A stretch of 43,296 nucleotides of DNA from Rhodothermales bacterium (GTDB taxonomy: Bacteria; Bacteroidota; Rhodothermia; Rhodothermales; VXPQ01): NCBI GenBank assembly GCA_022825385.1, contig JAJDWX010000001.1, forward strand, positions 1 to 43,296, given 5' to 3'. The notes beneath the pieces are model-generated. The model saw only the letters and a list, made by a program, of their open reading frames with translations, made no database searches and was not told where the DNA came from. Both the position numbers and the translations under genes were made by a program. The first letter of the stretch is position 1. Each line of letters opens with the position of its first letter. Of the stretch, positions 24,763 through 34,378 are shown one piece after another.

Positions 24763-26485
24763 TCCGGTCCCCGGTTTTTGTTCGACAGGTTGGCTGGGCG
24801 CTGTCTTTGTCTGGTGCATTGCGGGTTCGTTGAGCGCTTGTTCGCTTTCCGACTCGCGGTCGGCAGACGAGGGGGGTGTCCGGCTTCCTGTTTTTACGAA
24901 CGTGGCGGCAGCGGCTGGCCTGGGCGGATTCAGGCATGTCAACGGCGCAGCGGGGGACAAGTGGTATCCCGAGCAAATGGGATCCGGGGGAGGATTTTTC
25001 GATTACGACGGCGACGGCTGGATCGACATTTTGCTGCTGGGCGGGGGCGATTGGGATTCTCAAACGCCGTCGCAAGCTGTGTTTCTGTACCGGAATAAAG
25101 GCGACGGCACGTTCGCCGACGCGACGGAAGCGGCGGGCCTGTCGGACGTGGACGGGTATACCATCGGGATGACCGCCGCCGACTACGACAACGACGGGGA
25201 CCCGGACCTCTACATTACCTGCCTGGAAGAGAATTTTTTCTTTCGCAACGACGGGGGGCGGTTCGTGGAGGCCACGCGCGAGGCGGGGCTGGACGGAAAC
25301 GACATCTGGAGCAGTTCGGCGATTTTCTTCGATGCGGACCGGGACGGGGACGCCGATTTGTATGTAGCGAACTATGTGGACTGGACGCCGGAAACGGATA
25401 TTTTTTGTCCGTCGGGCGGCGCGGTCAAACTGTATTGCCATCCCGCCGTGTATACCGGGGTGCAGAGCCGGTACTACGTAAACGAAGGGAACGGCGTATT
25501 CGCAGATCGTACGGAAGCGGCCGGTTTCATGCCGACGCTGGGCAAGTCGCTGGGGGTGGCCGAGCTGGATTTCAATTTCGACGGGTGGCCGGACCTGGCC
25601 GTGGCGAACGACGGGGAGGGCGATTTGCTTTTTCGCAACAATGCGGACGGCACGTTTTCTGACATCGGCGTACCGAGCGGCTTTGCGTTCAGCGAACACG
25701 GAGAAGCGCGCGCCGGGATGGGCATCGACGCGGGCATTACGGACAGTACGGGCCGCTATTCGCTGTACGTCGGCAATTTTGCAGGAGAAATGATCGGGGT
25801 GTACCGCCACGAAGGGGGCGAATCGTTTACAGGCCGGGCCGGACGGTCGCGCATAGGCTTTCCGGGCCTCTTGTCCCTTACGTTCGGACTCTTTTTGCTG
25901 GATGTGGACATGGATACGGACCTGGACCTGTTTGTGGCCAATGGGCATGTGCATCCCGACAGAACCGGCGAGAACGACCGCATCAGCTACCGGCAGCCCG
26001 CGCAACTTTTTCTGAATCGGGGGGACGGCGTCTTTGACGAATTTACGCCGGGAACAGGCGTATGGACCCACTTGCTTGTGGGGCGCGGGGCAGCCTACGC
26101 GGATTACGACCGGGACGGGGATCAGGACATGCTCGTTACCGAGAACGGCGGTCCGGCGCATCTCTGGCGCAACGATACGGCGCCCGGTCGGTATTTGCGC
26201 GTCCATGTAGCGGGGCGGACAAGCAATCGGGACGGTCTGGGCGCCCGCGTTACGGCGCGATTGGGCGATCTGGTTATGGAGCGTCGCATCCGGACCGGGT
26301 CCAGCTATCTTGCGCAATCGGAGCCGGTGGCGGCTTTCGGCTTGGGAAGCCACGAGGCCGTCGATTCCCTGACCGTATATTGGCCCAGCGGCCTCGTGGA
26401 GCGGTTCGGCGAGGTGGCGGGCGGGCAGGATGTGCTGCTTGTAGAGGGGTCGGGGACGCTGCAACCTGTCCGGGTCGATTCATGA
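24698..26485 (+). CDS. FG-GAP/UnbV (CRTAC1-type) lipoprotein 1
   Basis: The 595-residue lipoprotein has a long N-terminus and lipobox LSAC with Cys48. FG-GAP/VCBS beta-propeller repeats carry Ca-binding loops of the DxDxDG type: FDYDGDGW, ADYDNDGDPD, FDADRDGDAD, LDFNFDGWPD, ADYDRDGDQD. The C-terminal ASPIC/UnbV domain is at about 500-575, with GLGARVTARLG and RTGSSYLAQSEP. These propellers usually mediate Ca-dependent binding at the cell surface. The start is uncertain: ATG 24698 overlaps the porV gene by 65 bp, but no start codon lies between it and the lipobox. The gene overlaps the next paralogue as ATGA. Confidence 0.85.
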   Translation: MPTRISVFSTRSSGSRLTSPSDPVPGFCSTGWLGAVFVWCIAGSLSACSLSDSRSADEGGVRLPVFTNVAAAAGLGGFRHVNGAAGDKWYPEQMGSGGGFFDYDGDGWIDILLLGGGDWDSQTPSQAVFLYRNKGDGTFADATEAAGLSDVDGYTIGMTAADYDNDGDPDLYITCLEENFFFRNDGGRFVEATREAGLDGNDIWSSSAIFFDADRDGDADLYVANYVDWTPETDIFCPSGGAVKLYCHPAVYTGVQSRYYVNEGNGVFADRTEAAGFMPTLGKSLGVAELDFNFDGWPDLAVANDGEGDLLFRNNADGTFSDIGVPSGFAFSEHGEARAGMGIDAGITDSTGRYSLYVGNFAGEMIGVYRHEGGESFTGRAGRSRIGFPGLLSLTFGLFLLDVDMDTDLDLFVANGHVHPDRTGENDRISYRQPAQLFLNRGDGVFDEFTPGTGVWTHLLVGRGAAYADYDRDGDQDMLVTENGGPAHLWRNDTAPGRYLRVHVAGRTSNRDGLGARVTARLGDLVMERRIRTGSSYLAQSEPVAAFGLGSHEAVDSLTVYWPSGLVERFGEVAGGQDVLLVEGSGTLQPVRVDS

Positions 26486-28254
26486 GGCAGGGTTTCCGGC
26501 GCCTGGTTCGCGTACTGCGCTCTCCGGAGGGCGTAGCGCGCTGTATGGTTGCGGCGGCATGTTGCGCCGCTATGGCGACCGGATGCGCAGGCGGAGGCGA
26601 AGAGACGGATTCCGCCCTTGCGCCCGCCGCGCCGATGTTCACGGATGTTACCGAAGCGGCGGGCCTGGGGACCTACCGGCACGAGAACGGGGCTTTCGGC
26701 CAGAAATGGATGCCGGAAGTGGTGGGGCCGGGCGGGGCGTTTCTGGACTACGACGGGGACGGGTGGCAGGATATTCTGCTGGTGGGCGGCGGACGGTGGG
26801 CGCGCGTTTCCGACAAGCCGGTGGAAGCGTTGCGGCTCTACCGGAATCTCGGAGACGGAACGTTTGACGACGTGTCTGCTGCGGCGGGCCTTGCCGGGCT
26901 GGAAGCGTACGGGTTCGGCGTGGCCGCCGCCGATTACGACAACGACGGGGACACGGATTTTTTTCTGACGACCTTGCACGAAAATATGCTCTTTCGCAAC
27001 GAGGGCGGGCGGTTTGAGGAGGTGGGAAGGGAAGCGGGCCTTGCGGACGAGGCGCACTGGAGCGCCTCTGCCGCCTTTTTCGACGCCGATCGGGACGGCT
27101 GGGTCGATTTGTTCATAGGAAACTATGTGTTCTGGACTCCCGAGACGGATATTGCCTGTTTTCACGAGGGGACGAAGGCCTATTGCACCCCGCAGAATTA
27201 CGCGGGCGTCGCCAGCGCGTTTTATCGCAATCGGGGCGATGGCTCCTTTGCGGACGCGACAGAGGAAGCCGGTTTTGCGGGCGCCATCGATCCGGCGCTG
27301 GACAAAACGCTTGGCGTCGCGGAACTGGACGTAACCGGCGACGGCTATCCCGATGTGTACGTGGCGAACGATACGGAACGGAACCTGCTGTTCGTAAATC
27401 GGGGAGATGGTACGTTTGTCGAAGCGGGCGTACGCAGCGGCGTGGCGTACGACCAGCACGGGCAGGCACGGGCCGGCATGGGGGTGGATGCGGGCGTGGT
27501 GGACAGCACGGGGGAAACGACCCTTTTCGTGGGGAATTTCACCCAGGAAACGGTGAGCGTTTTCCGGCACGCCTCGAACGGGTATTTTACGGATCGGGCC
27601 ACCGCGTCCCGTATTGGTTTTTCCACGATGGGCACCCTGACCTTCGGCCTGTTTCTTTTCGATGCGGACCTGGACGGCGACCTGGATCTTTTTCTGGCCA
27701 ATGGGCATGTGCTGGAGCATATCGCCGAAATTCTTGAAGGCGCGACGTTTGCGGAACCGGCCCAGCTTTTTCTGAATCGGGGGGACGGGGTGTTCGACGA
27801 GGCGCTTTCGGCGACCGGCGTGCTTGCCCGGCCGCTGGTGGCCCGCGGCGCGGCGTACGCAGACTACGACCGGGATGGCGACCTGGATGTCTTGCTGCTG
27901 GAAAACGCCGGTCCGGCGCATCTCTGGCGCAACGACCTGGAGGATGCCCGGTGGCTGAGCGTCCAACTGGAAGGGCGCGACAGCAACCGCAGCGCGCTGG
28001 GCGCCCGGATCGAGGCAGTCGTCGGCGGTTTGCGGATGGCGCGGCGCATCCGGTCGGGTTCGAGTTTTTTGTCGCAGTCCGCTTTGCCTGCGGTATTCGG
28101 GTTGGGAGCACGACGGCAAGTAGATAGTCTAATAGTGCGCTGGCCAAGCGGCCTGACGGAACGCTTCGCCGACGTGGGGGCCGGGCAGGAAGTGACGCTC
28201 GTCGAGGGGTCCGGCGTATTGCGCCCGGCGGAACCCGCCTTAAAGCGCCAATAA
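26482..28254 (+). CDS. FG-GAP/UnbV (CRTAC1-type) lipoprotein 2
   Basis: The 590-residue tandem paralogue of the preceding gene starts within its stop codon (ATGA). It has a signal peptide with lipobox ATGC, Cys35. The propeller loops are LDYDGDGWQD, ADYDNDGDTD, FDADRDGWVD, LDVTGDGYPD, FDADLDGDLD and ADYDRDGDLD. The ASPIC/UnbV domain is at about 491-570, with ALGARIEAVVG and RSGSSFLSQSALP. It contains a Cys pair (ACFHEGTKAYC) at the same place as in paralogues 1 (FCPSGGAVKLYC) and 3 (ECFRADGRPDYC). It is likely exposed on the surface. The tandem arrangement occurs only in cassette 1; cassette 2 has one such gene. Confidence 0.88.
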   Translation: MRQGFRRLVRVLRSPEGVARCMVAAACCAAMATGCAGGGEETDSALAPAAPMFTDVTEAAGLGTYRHENGAFGQKWMPEVVGPGGAFLDYDGDGWQDILLVGGGRWARVSDKPVEALRLYRNLGDGTFDDVSAAAGLAGLEAYGFGVAAADYDNDGDTDFFLTTLHENMLFRNEGGRFEEVGREAGLADEAHWSASAAFFDADRDGWVDLFIGNYVFWTPETDIACFHEGTKAYCTPQNYAGVASAFYRNRGDGSFADATEEAGFAGAIDPALDKTLGVAELDVTGDGYPDVYVANDTERNLLFVNRGDGTFVEAGVRSGVAYDQHGQARAGMGVDAGVVDSTGETTLFVGNFTQETVSVFRHASNGYFTDRATASRIGFSTMGTLTFGLFLFDADLDGDLDLFLANGHVLEHIAEILEGATFAEPAQLFLNRGDGVFDEALSATGVLARPLVARGAAYADYDRDGDLDVLLLENAGPAHLWRNDLEDARWLSVQLEGRDSNRSALGARIEAVVGGLRMARRIRSGSSFLSQSALPAVFGLGARRQVDSLIVRWPSGLTERFADVGAGQEVTLVEGSGVLRPAEPALKRQ

Positions 28255-28299
28255 AAGCGCTAAAAACGCAAAATATTCTCTGCGGACAGGAGAAAAAGC

Positions 28300-29535
28300 A
28301 TGATACGACGGCTTTGCATCGCAGTGATCGCTTGCTTGCTTGCGGGTTGCGGGCAAGAAAGCGCCGCGCCGCCCCCTACCCGGACGGAAGCGCTTCGCGC
28401 CTCGCTGGACCTGAACGTGCAACGGTTTATGTTGCAGGCCGATGCCGCATGGCGCGAGGGGAATTACTTGCATGCGCTGGCGCTTACAGACAGCGTGGAG
28501 CGCTATGCGCCGGACCTGGCGGATACGTACTTCCTGCGCGGCCGAATTTACACGGACCTGAACCAACTTGAGGTCGCCAATGCCGCGTACGCCACGGCGC
28601 TTGCGGCGGACGAGGCGTATCGCGGCGCGCACATGAATATCGGCATAAATCATTTTCGCCGGGGGCGCCTCCGGGACGCCATTGGCGCGTTCCGCCGGGA
28701 AGAGGCCGTCGAACCGAATACGCATCTGTATCTCGAAATGGGCCGAACGTATGCCAAACTGGGCATGGCCGACAGCGCGCAGTGGTCGTACGAGCAATCG
28801 ATCCGGATAGATAGTACGAACACGACTGCGTACATGTGGCTGGGCCAACTCCACGAGGAAATGGGGGATTTCGAGACAGCGATCGCCTTGTCGAAACGCG
28901 CGGCGGCTATTCGACCCGAGAGCGTGGATTATCGCTATGTCGTCGGGACGCAACTGTTTCGTACGGGCGAGGTGGAAGAGGCGGTGGTCCAGCTTCGCGC
29001 GGTGGTGGAAGAGCGTCCGTGGCATCATGGCGCGCAGTACAACCTGGGGCAGGCGTTGATGCGCTTGGGCGAAGATGCCGAGGCGGAAATACATTTGGCC
29101 CTGGCCGAGGAGGCGCAGCAAATCCAGCAGGAGATCAACGAGGCGCACGACGCCGTGAACCGGAATCCGAGCGAGGTGCAGAATTGGCTGGACCTTAGCG
29201 ACGTGCATCGCAGGGCCGGGATGTACGACCGGGCGCTGGACGCCTACAAGCGGGCCATCGCCATCGTACCGAACGACCTGCGGCTGCATGTGAATCTGGC
29301 GTCGCTTATGATGGAAAGCGGCGACGCCGAGGGCGCCATTGCGCAATACCGGATGATCGTGGACCGCGATCCGTCGTTCGCGGACGCCTGGCTGAATCTG
29401 GGCGTGGCGTATGGAAACGCCGAACGATACGACGAGGCGCGCCAGGCCTGGGAGATGACGATTCGGCTGGATTCGGGCAATCGAACCGCCCGGAACTATC
29501 TGAACCAGCTTGCCCGCATGGCGAGCGAAAAATAA
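28300..29535 (+). CDS. TPR lipoprotein
   Basis: The 411-residue protein has a lipoprotein signal (LLAGC, Cys17) followed by tetratricopeptide repeats over almost the whole length. Examples are DTYFLRGRIYTDLNQLEVAN, HLYLEMGRTYAKLGMADSAQ, AYMWLGQLHEEMGDFETAI and NWLDLSDVHRRAGMYDRAL. A helical linker lies at about 265-290. It is probably a periplasmic scaffold attached to a membrane. GGACAGGAG before the ATG is a good ribosome-binding site. It is 45 bp after the FG-GAP lipoprotein and 5 bp before the next gene, so it is in the same operon. TPR proteins often organise complexes, but the partner is unknown. Confidence 0.88.
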   Translation: MIRRLCIAVIACLLAGCGQESAAPPPTRTEALRASLDLNVQRFMLQADAAWREGNYLHALALTDSVERYAPDLADTYFLRGRIYTDLNQLEVANAAYATALAADEAYRGAHMNIGINHFRRGRLRDAIGAFRREEAVEPNTHLYLEMGRTYAKLGMADSAQWSYEQSIRIDSTNTTAYMWLGQLHEEMGDFETAIALSKRAAAIRPESVDYRYVVGTQLFRTGEVEEAVVQLRAVVEERPWHHGAQYNLGQALMRLGEDAEAEIHLALAEEAQQIQQEINEAHDAVNRNPSEVQNWLDLSDVHRRAGMYDRALDAYKRAIAIVPNDLRLHVNLASLMMESGDAEGAIAQYRMIVDRDPSFADAWLNLGVAYGNAERYDEARQAWEMTIRLDSGNRTARNYLNQLARMASEK

Positions 29536-29540
29536 CCCAA

Positions 29541-30941
29541 ATGGTTCGTTCAACCCGCTTTTCACGCCGTTCATCCATGTTTGTGTCTGCATTTTTCCGA
29601 TTTCTGCTTGATCTGTCCCGCATGGCTTGCCTGCGCATGGTTTGCATAGCCGGGCGTTGCGCCTCGGTTGCGACGGTTTGCCTTGCGGCATGCGTTTGTT
29701 TATTGAATGTCCAGGATATTCAGGCGCAAACCGCCGCTGCGCCCGGAGAAGCGCTGGAGGCGGGCGTCTGGACCGGATTCATGCAAAATCCCGGCGGTTC
29801 GCCCTTCGGCGTAACGATCCACGTCCCCGCTCCCGGGGATTCTTCGGAAGCCTTTTTGCAGATCGAGCATCTGCTCCAAGACGAATTTCGCGTGGAGGGC
29901 GCGCGCATCGTCGAAGGGTTTCTGACCTTGTCCTGGTGGCCCGCGTTTCGGATAGATTGCGAACTGGAACGCGAACCGGATGGCGTATTCGTGGGCATTT
30001 GCTCCGACGAGGACGCCAGCATGGGTTCTGTAACGCTTGCGCCGCCTGGTCTCGCGACTTCTGCGGATCGTCTGTCCCGGGAGCGCGTGGATCGGCGCAT
30101 CGCCCGGCTTGAGCGGAGCATGCGGTACCGCGAACTGGATTTGCTTGACGGCCCGCGCGGGACCAAAGTGGACGTGGGCGGCTATGGCCTGTATGCGTTG
30201 GACGAAGGCGAGGGCATGCCCGTCGTGTTTCTGTCCGATCTGGGCGAGGACCTGCGCGTATGGGATTACGCGCACCATGACGCGCAGGCGTTTGCCCGGG
30301 CCATCTCGTATTCGCGTTCGGGACTGGGCTATTCGGATCCTGCGCCGTCCTCTGGCGAGGCCGAGCGGACGCCCGCCGCGCTTGCCGAGGAACTCCATGC
30401 CCTGCTAAAAGGATTGTCCGCCGAGCCGCCGTACGTCTTGGCGGCGCATGGGCTGGGCGCCGTAATCGCACGGGTTTTCGCCGCGCGCTATCCCGACGCC
30501 GTGGCGGGGCTTGTGCTCGTGGAGCCGGCGCACGAGCAGGAGATGCAGTGGCTTTCCGCCCTGGACGAAGCTTCCGCGGAGCGGTATATGGCCGGAAGGA
30601 CTATGCTGTATAGCCTTGCGTCGCCCGCCGAGCGCGCCGAATTCGCGTTCTACGAAGAGATGATGGAAACCGGCGCGTTGCCGGGAGCCGGGGACATGCC
30701 GGACGCGCCGGTCGTGGTTTTGACGTCCCTGCGCCTTCCGGAAACGCCGCGCTGGGTGGGCGAAACCGAGGCCGGGATTCGGGCGAAGGCTGCGTTGCGG
30801 GACGAATGGCTTGAAGGGTTCGCATGGCGGCGGCATGTGCAGACCCGCCGCAGCGGAACGTGGTTCCATCGGGAGGCGCCGGATTTCGTAGTGGAAGCCA
30901 TTCGGGAGGTTATGGACGCCGCTTCGAAAGAAACCCGCTAA
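29541..30941 (+). CDS. Secreted alpha/beta-hydrolase-fold protein, probably inactive
   Basis: The product is 466 residues. A hydrophobic N-terminal export region (to about 61) leads to a beta-rich domain (about 70-175, WTGFMQNPGGSPFGV) and then an alpha/beta-hydrolase domain (about 210-466). The nucleophile elbow, normally GHSLGG, reads AAHGLGA, with Gly304 in place of the catalytic Ser. The expected catalytic His in the last loop (usually SGH before the C-terminal helix) reads SGT, with Thr440. YARYPD-like RYPDAVAGLVLVEPAHE follows the elbow as in the active family. This suggests a binding or regulatory pseudoenzyme. Other ATGs at 29577 and 29622 could be the true start. It is 5 bp after the TPR gene. 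Confidence 0.75.
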   Translation: MVRSTRFSRRSSMFVSAFFRFLLDLSRMACLRMVCIAGRCASVATVCLAACVCLLNVQDIQAQTAAAPGEALEAGVWTGFMQNPGGSPFGVTIHVPAPGDSSEAFLQIEHLLQDEFRVEGARIVEGFLTLSWWPAFRIDCELEREPDGVFVGICSDEDASMGSVTLAPPGLATSADRLSRERVDRRIARLERSMRYRELDLLDGPRGTKVDVGGYGLYALDEGEGMPVVFLSDLGEDLRVWDYAHHDAQAFARAISYSRSGLGYSDPAPSSGEAERTPAALAEELHALLKGLSAEPPYVLAAHGLGAVIARVFAARYPDAVAGLVLVEPAHEQEMQWLSALDEASAERYMAGRTMLYSLASPAERAEFAFYEEMMETGALPGAGDMPDAPVVVLTSLRLPETPRWVGETEAGIRAKAALRDEWLEGFAWRRHVQTRRSGTWFHREAPDFVVEAIREVMDAASKETR

Positions 30942-31002
30942 ACGAATATGGGCGATTCGGGGATTGTTCGATAGATCGGCAACGCGCCGGGCAAGGGGCG
31001 AT

Positions 31003-33354
31003 ATGGGACAGGATCGGTTGCGCAACACGCTTGGGAATGTCCTGCGCAGGGACAGGCGCGTCCGGTCGTTTGCGCGGCGGGCGACGTGGTCGGGACTGGT
31101 CGGGATCGCCTGGTTTTTCGCTCCCGGCGCGGGGCAGGCGCAGCAAGCCTCGGTCAGCGGGTTCGTTACCGACGTTGCGGACGGACAGCCGCTGGAGCTG
31201 GTCAACGTGGCGCTGGAGCAGGGCGGGGAACTGGTCCGCGGGGCGGCGACGAACGAGGACGGATTGTATGTGATCGCGGGCCTGCCGCCGGGCGCCTACC
31301 GGATCGAGGCGCGCTTCGTCGGGTATCGTCCGCATGTCGATTCGCTCCAGCTCCAGGGAGGCGCGGTCCGGACATACAATATCGCGCTGGAGGGGACGGA
31401 CGAAGAGATGGAGGAGGTGCTGGTGGAATCGGAGCGAGAGGGCGGCGGCGCCCGCGTGACCGCCGGGCAACAGACGATCCGGGCCGCCGATATCGAATAT
31501 GTGCCGGGGCCGGACGTAACCGGCGACCTTGCCACCTATTTGTCCGCGCAGCCGGGCATCGTAACGACAGGCGACCGGGGCGGGCAGCTGTTCATTCGGG
31601 GCGGGGAGCCTTCCCAGAATCTCGTGCAGCTGGACGGCATTCTTTTGTACCAGCCGTTTCACATCATGGGATTTTATTCCGCCTTTCCGGCGGATAATAT
31701 CAATCGGGTGGATATTTACGCAGGGGGATACGGTAGCGAATTCGGGGGATGGATTTCTTCGGTGATCGACATTTCGTCGCGCACGGGCAACATGCGCCGC
31801 TTCGCCGCCTCGGCGTCCGCCTCTCCGTTTTTGAGTTCGGCGCGCCTGGAGGGTCCCCTGTGGCCGCGCCGCATTTCCATGGCCGCTTCCGTGCGCAGGT
31901 CGAACATCGAACAGGGCGTCGCCCGCTATCTCGACGACGACTTGCCGTTCACGTTCGGCGACGCCTTTTTCAAGGTGCACGGCGTGGTCAAGAGCAATAT
32001 GCGCGCTTCGGTAACGGGCCTGAAAACCTGGGATCGCGGGTTTTTGACCGGAGATACGGGCGGAATCCAGGAAGAAATAGGCTGGCGCAACGACGCCCTC
32101 GGCGCGCGGCTGCTGATGTTGCCCCGCGTTTTTTCGATCATGGCCAATTTTCACGTGTCCTGGTCGCGGCTCGAAACGGAGCTTGGCCCCCGCGAAGACC
32201 CCATCCGCTGGTCCAGCATCGAGAACACGCATGTTGCGGCGGACGCGACGTATTTCGGCGACGGGATCGACGCCCGGGGCGGCACCGAATTGCGCGCCAC
32301 CAGGCTGAACAGCGCCATCGGGGGGCTGTACCAGAATATAGAACTCCGGTATGCAAGCGTACCCCAGTGGGGGAGCTACCTTGATTTCGATATAGCGCCC
32401 GGGGGCGGGTTCAGTATTCGTCCGGGCATGCGGCTACAATTCTACCGGGTTCGTTTCGAGCCGTTTATCGAACCCCGGCTGCGCGCGGTATGGCAACGGG
32501 GCATCCATGAAATCAGCGCGGCCTGGGGCGTGTATCATCAGGAGATTCTGGGCCTCAACGACCGCCGGGACGCCGCCAGCGTGTTCACCGTATGGGCCAA
32601 TGTGCCGAAGAACAATCCCGATCTGCTGAATGTCCTCAAGGGACGGCCGCAGCGGGCTTCGCACTTCTTGCTGGGATACCGCGCCCAGCCCTTGCGGCGG
32701 CTGGAATGGTCCGTGGAGGGGTACTACCGGCGTTTGTCGAATCTTTTCATTTCCGAGTGGACGAGTTATCCCCGGTTCATATCGAGATTGCAGCCGGCTA
32801 CGGGCCGCTCGATGGGCGTGGACGTTCGCGTCGAGCTGCGCGGGCGGCGGTTCTACGGCTACGCCAACTACGGCCTGTCCTCCACCCGGTACGAGGCGGA
32901 GGATGCGTCCATTCTGCTCTGGTACGGCGAAGAGACCCTGAAATTTCGCCCCCCCCACGACCGGCGGCATCAGTTGAATATCGTGGCCGCCGTTGAAGCG
33001 AGGGGATTCGACGCGAGCGCGCGCTGGGATTTCGGATCGGGCCTTCCATTCAGCCGCGCCGTGGGGTTCGACGGGTTTTTGCTGGTGGACGACGTGGAAA
33101 AAGCGGTCGATACGCCTTCTACGCGGCGGATCATTTACGAACGGCCCTTCAATGCGCTCTTGCCGACGTATCACCGGCTGGACATCTCGGTGGAGCGGAC
33201 GTTTTCCATCGGGTCCGTGGACGTGGCGCTGCTGGCCAGCGCGATCAATGCGTATGGCCGCCGCAACATTTTCTACCTCGATATTTTTACGCTGAACCGG
33301 GTCGATCAGCTTCCCTTCGTGCCTTCTTTCGGGATGAAAGTGTCTTTCGAATGA
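31003..33354 (+). CDS. TonB-dependent receptor 3 with carboxypeptidase-regulatory-like domain
   Basis: The 783-residue outer-membrane receptor is shorter than receptors 1 and 2 and not closely related to them. A long basic N-terminus and signal segment (to about 46, GAGQAQ) precede a CarboxypepD_reg-like domain (about 47-130, VSGFVTDVADGQPLELVN). The plug follows (about 145-260, with QPGIVTTGDRGGQLFIRGG and VQLDGILLYQPFH). The barrel then ends FVPSFGMKVSFE. ATG 31003 is preferred over the TTG 39 bases upstream because AAGGGG is four to five bases before it. It overlaps the DUF4249-like lipoprotein gene as ATGA, so the two are made together. The substrate is unknown. Confidence 0.88.
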   Translation: MGQDRLRNTLGNVLRRDRRVRSFARRATWSGLVGIAWFFAPGAGQAQQASVSGFVTDVADGQPLELVNVALEQGGELVRGAATNEDGLYVIAGLPPGAYRIEARFVGYRPHVDSLQLQGGAVRTYNIALEGTDEEMEEVLVESEREGGGARVTAGQQTIRAADIEYVPGPDVTGDLATYLSAQPGIVTTGDRGGQLFIRGGEPSQNLVQLDGILLYQPFHIMGFYSAFPADNINRVDIYAGGYGSEFGGWISSVIDISSRTGNMRRFAASASASPFLSSARLEGPLWPRRISMAASVRRSNIEQGVARYLDDDLPFTFGDAFFKVHGVVKSNMRASVTGLKTWDRGFLTGDTGGIQEEIGWRNDALGARLLMLPRVFSIMANFHVSWSRLETELGPREDPIRWSSIENTHVAADATYFGDGIDARGGTELRATRLNSAIGGLYQNIELRYASVPQWGSYLDFDIAPGGGFSIRPGMRLQFYRVRFEPFIEPRLRAVWQRGIHEISAAWGVYHQEILGLNDRRDAASVFTVWANVPKNNPDLLNVLKGRPQRASHFLLGYRAQPLRRLEWSVEGYYRRLSNLFISEWTSYPRFISRLQPATGRSMGVDVRVELRGRRFYGYANYGLSSTRYEAEDASILLWYGEETLKFRPPHDRRHQLNIVAAVEARGFDASARWDFGSGLPFSRAVGFDGFLLVDDVEKAVDTPSTRRIIYERPFNALLPTYHRLDISVERTFSIGSVDVALLASAINAYGRRNIFYLDIFTLNRVDQLPFVPSFGMKVSFE

Positions 33355-34310
33355 GCTTCGCGCAAAACATATCGCGCTGGTTTCGGGCGCGGCGGCGTTT
33401 CCCGGCCCGCGCCGCCCTCGTTCCGTGCGTCTTCGCGGCGCTTTTGGGTTTGAGCGCCTGCGAGGAAGACGTGGTGGCGGTTATCGGGACGGATGTGCCG
33501 TATTCGATTTACGGGGTGTTGTCCCCGCAACTCGATTCGCAATGGGTACGGATTTTCCCGGTGGAGGAGCGGCTGGTTCCCGCGACGCCGGCGCCGCTGG
33601 ACGTGCGGGTTGTTTCCACAGACCGCGCGACCGGCGAGCGATACGACTGGCGCGATTCCGTCATCGTGGATTTTGCGGATCAGTACGCGCATGTGTACTA
33701 CGCCCCGTTCCAGGCGCGTTTTGGGCATACCTACGAGATTGCGGCCCTGCGTTCGGACGGCGCGGAATCCACGGTCGAGGTAACGGTGCCGCCCGAGGCG
33801 GAAATCATTCCCCAGGATCCGGTGATTAATTTTGTTTCCGTGTCGCAGCCCGTGCTGGTTCGGGGAGGGGTGCCCGGCCTTGTGCAGGTGGAAGCGACGT
33901 ATACCATAGCGTACAAGCTCGCCAACGAACCGGATATCCGATCAGGTAATATCGTCATCCCCTACATATTGCGGCATGAAGAAACGAGCGAAGGCTGGGT
34001 CATCCCTGTGGCCCTGCGGGAGGATTTTCTGGAGGTTACCGCAACCCTTGCGCAGCAGGTGGACGTAGGCCTCGACCTGCGCGTGGGCATTATTCTGCTG
34101 AATGTTACGTTGCGATTCATTGCCGCCGACGCAGCGTGGGACCCGCCGGGGGGGCTGTTCGACCGGGATATTCTGGTGCAGCCGAACGTGATGCGGAACG
34201 TGCGCAACGGATTCGGCTTCGTGGGCGCGGGATACCGAATGGAAATACAGTGGCTTCCTCCGCGCGAAGCCATCGAAGCGGCCGGATTCCGCTCGCCGGA
34301 AGAAAATTGA
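33351..34310 (+). CDS. DUF4249-like surface lipoprotein
   Basis: The 319-residue lipoprotein has its lipobox at LSAC (Cys37) after an Arg-rich N-terminus. The rest is beta-rich, with repeated strand-like segments such as YSIYGVLSPQLDSQWVRIF and FGHTYEIAALRSDGAESTV. The pattern resembles DUF4249 lipoproteins, which are commonly encoded next to TonB receptors in Bacteroidota, but similarity is judged by eye only. Translational coupling to receptor 3 suggests it forms a receptor-lipoprotein pair, similar in layout to SusC and SusD. Confidence 0.65.
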   Translation: MSFAQNISRWFRARRRFPARAALVPCVFAALLGLSACEEDVVAVIGTDVPYSIYGVLSPQLDSQWVRIFPVEERLVPATPAPLDVRVVSTDRATGERYDWRDSVIVDFADQYAHVYYAPFQARFGHTYEIAALRSDGAESTVEVTVPPEAEIIPQDPVINFVSVSQPVLVRGGVPGLVQVEATYTIAYKLANEPDIRSGNIVIPYILRHEETSEGWVIPVALREDFLEVTATLAQQVDVGLDLRVGIILLNVTLRFIAADAAWDPPGGLFDRDILVQPNVMRNVRNGFGFVGAGYRMEIQWLPPREAIEAAGFRSPEEN

Positions 34311-34378
34311 GGGGCGCCGCGGGCGGGGCGGAGACGGACGATCGGGTTTTTTATCCGGATTTCCGAAAAAAAATTCCC

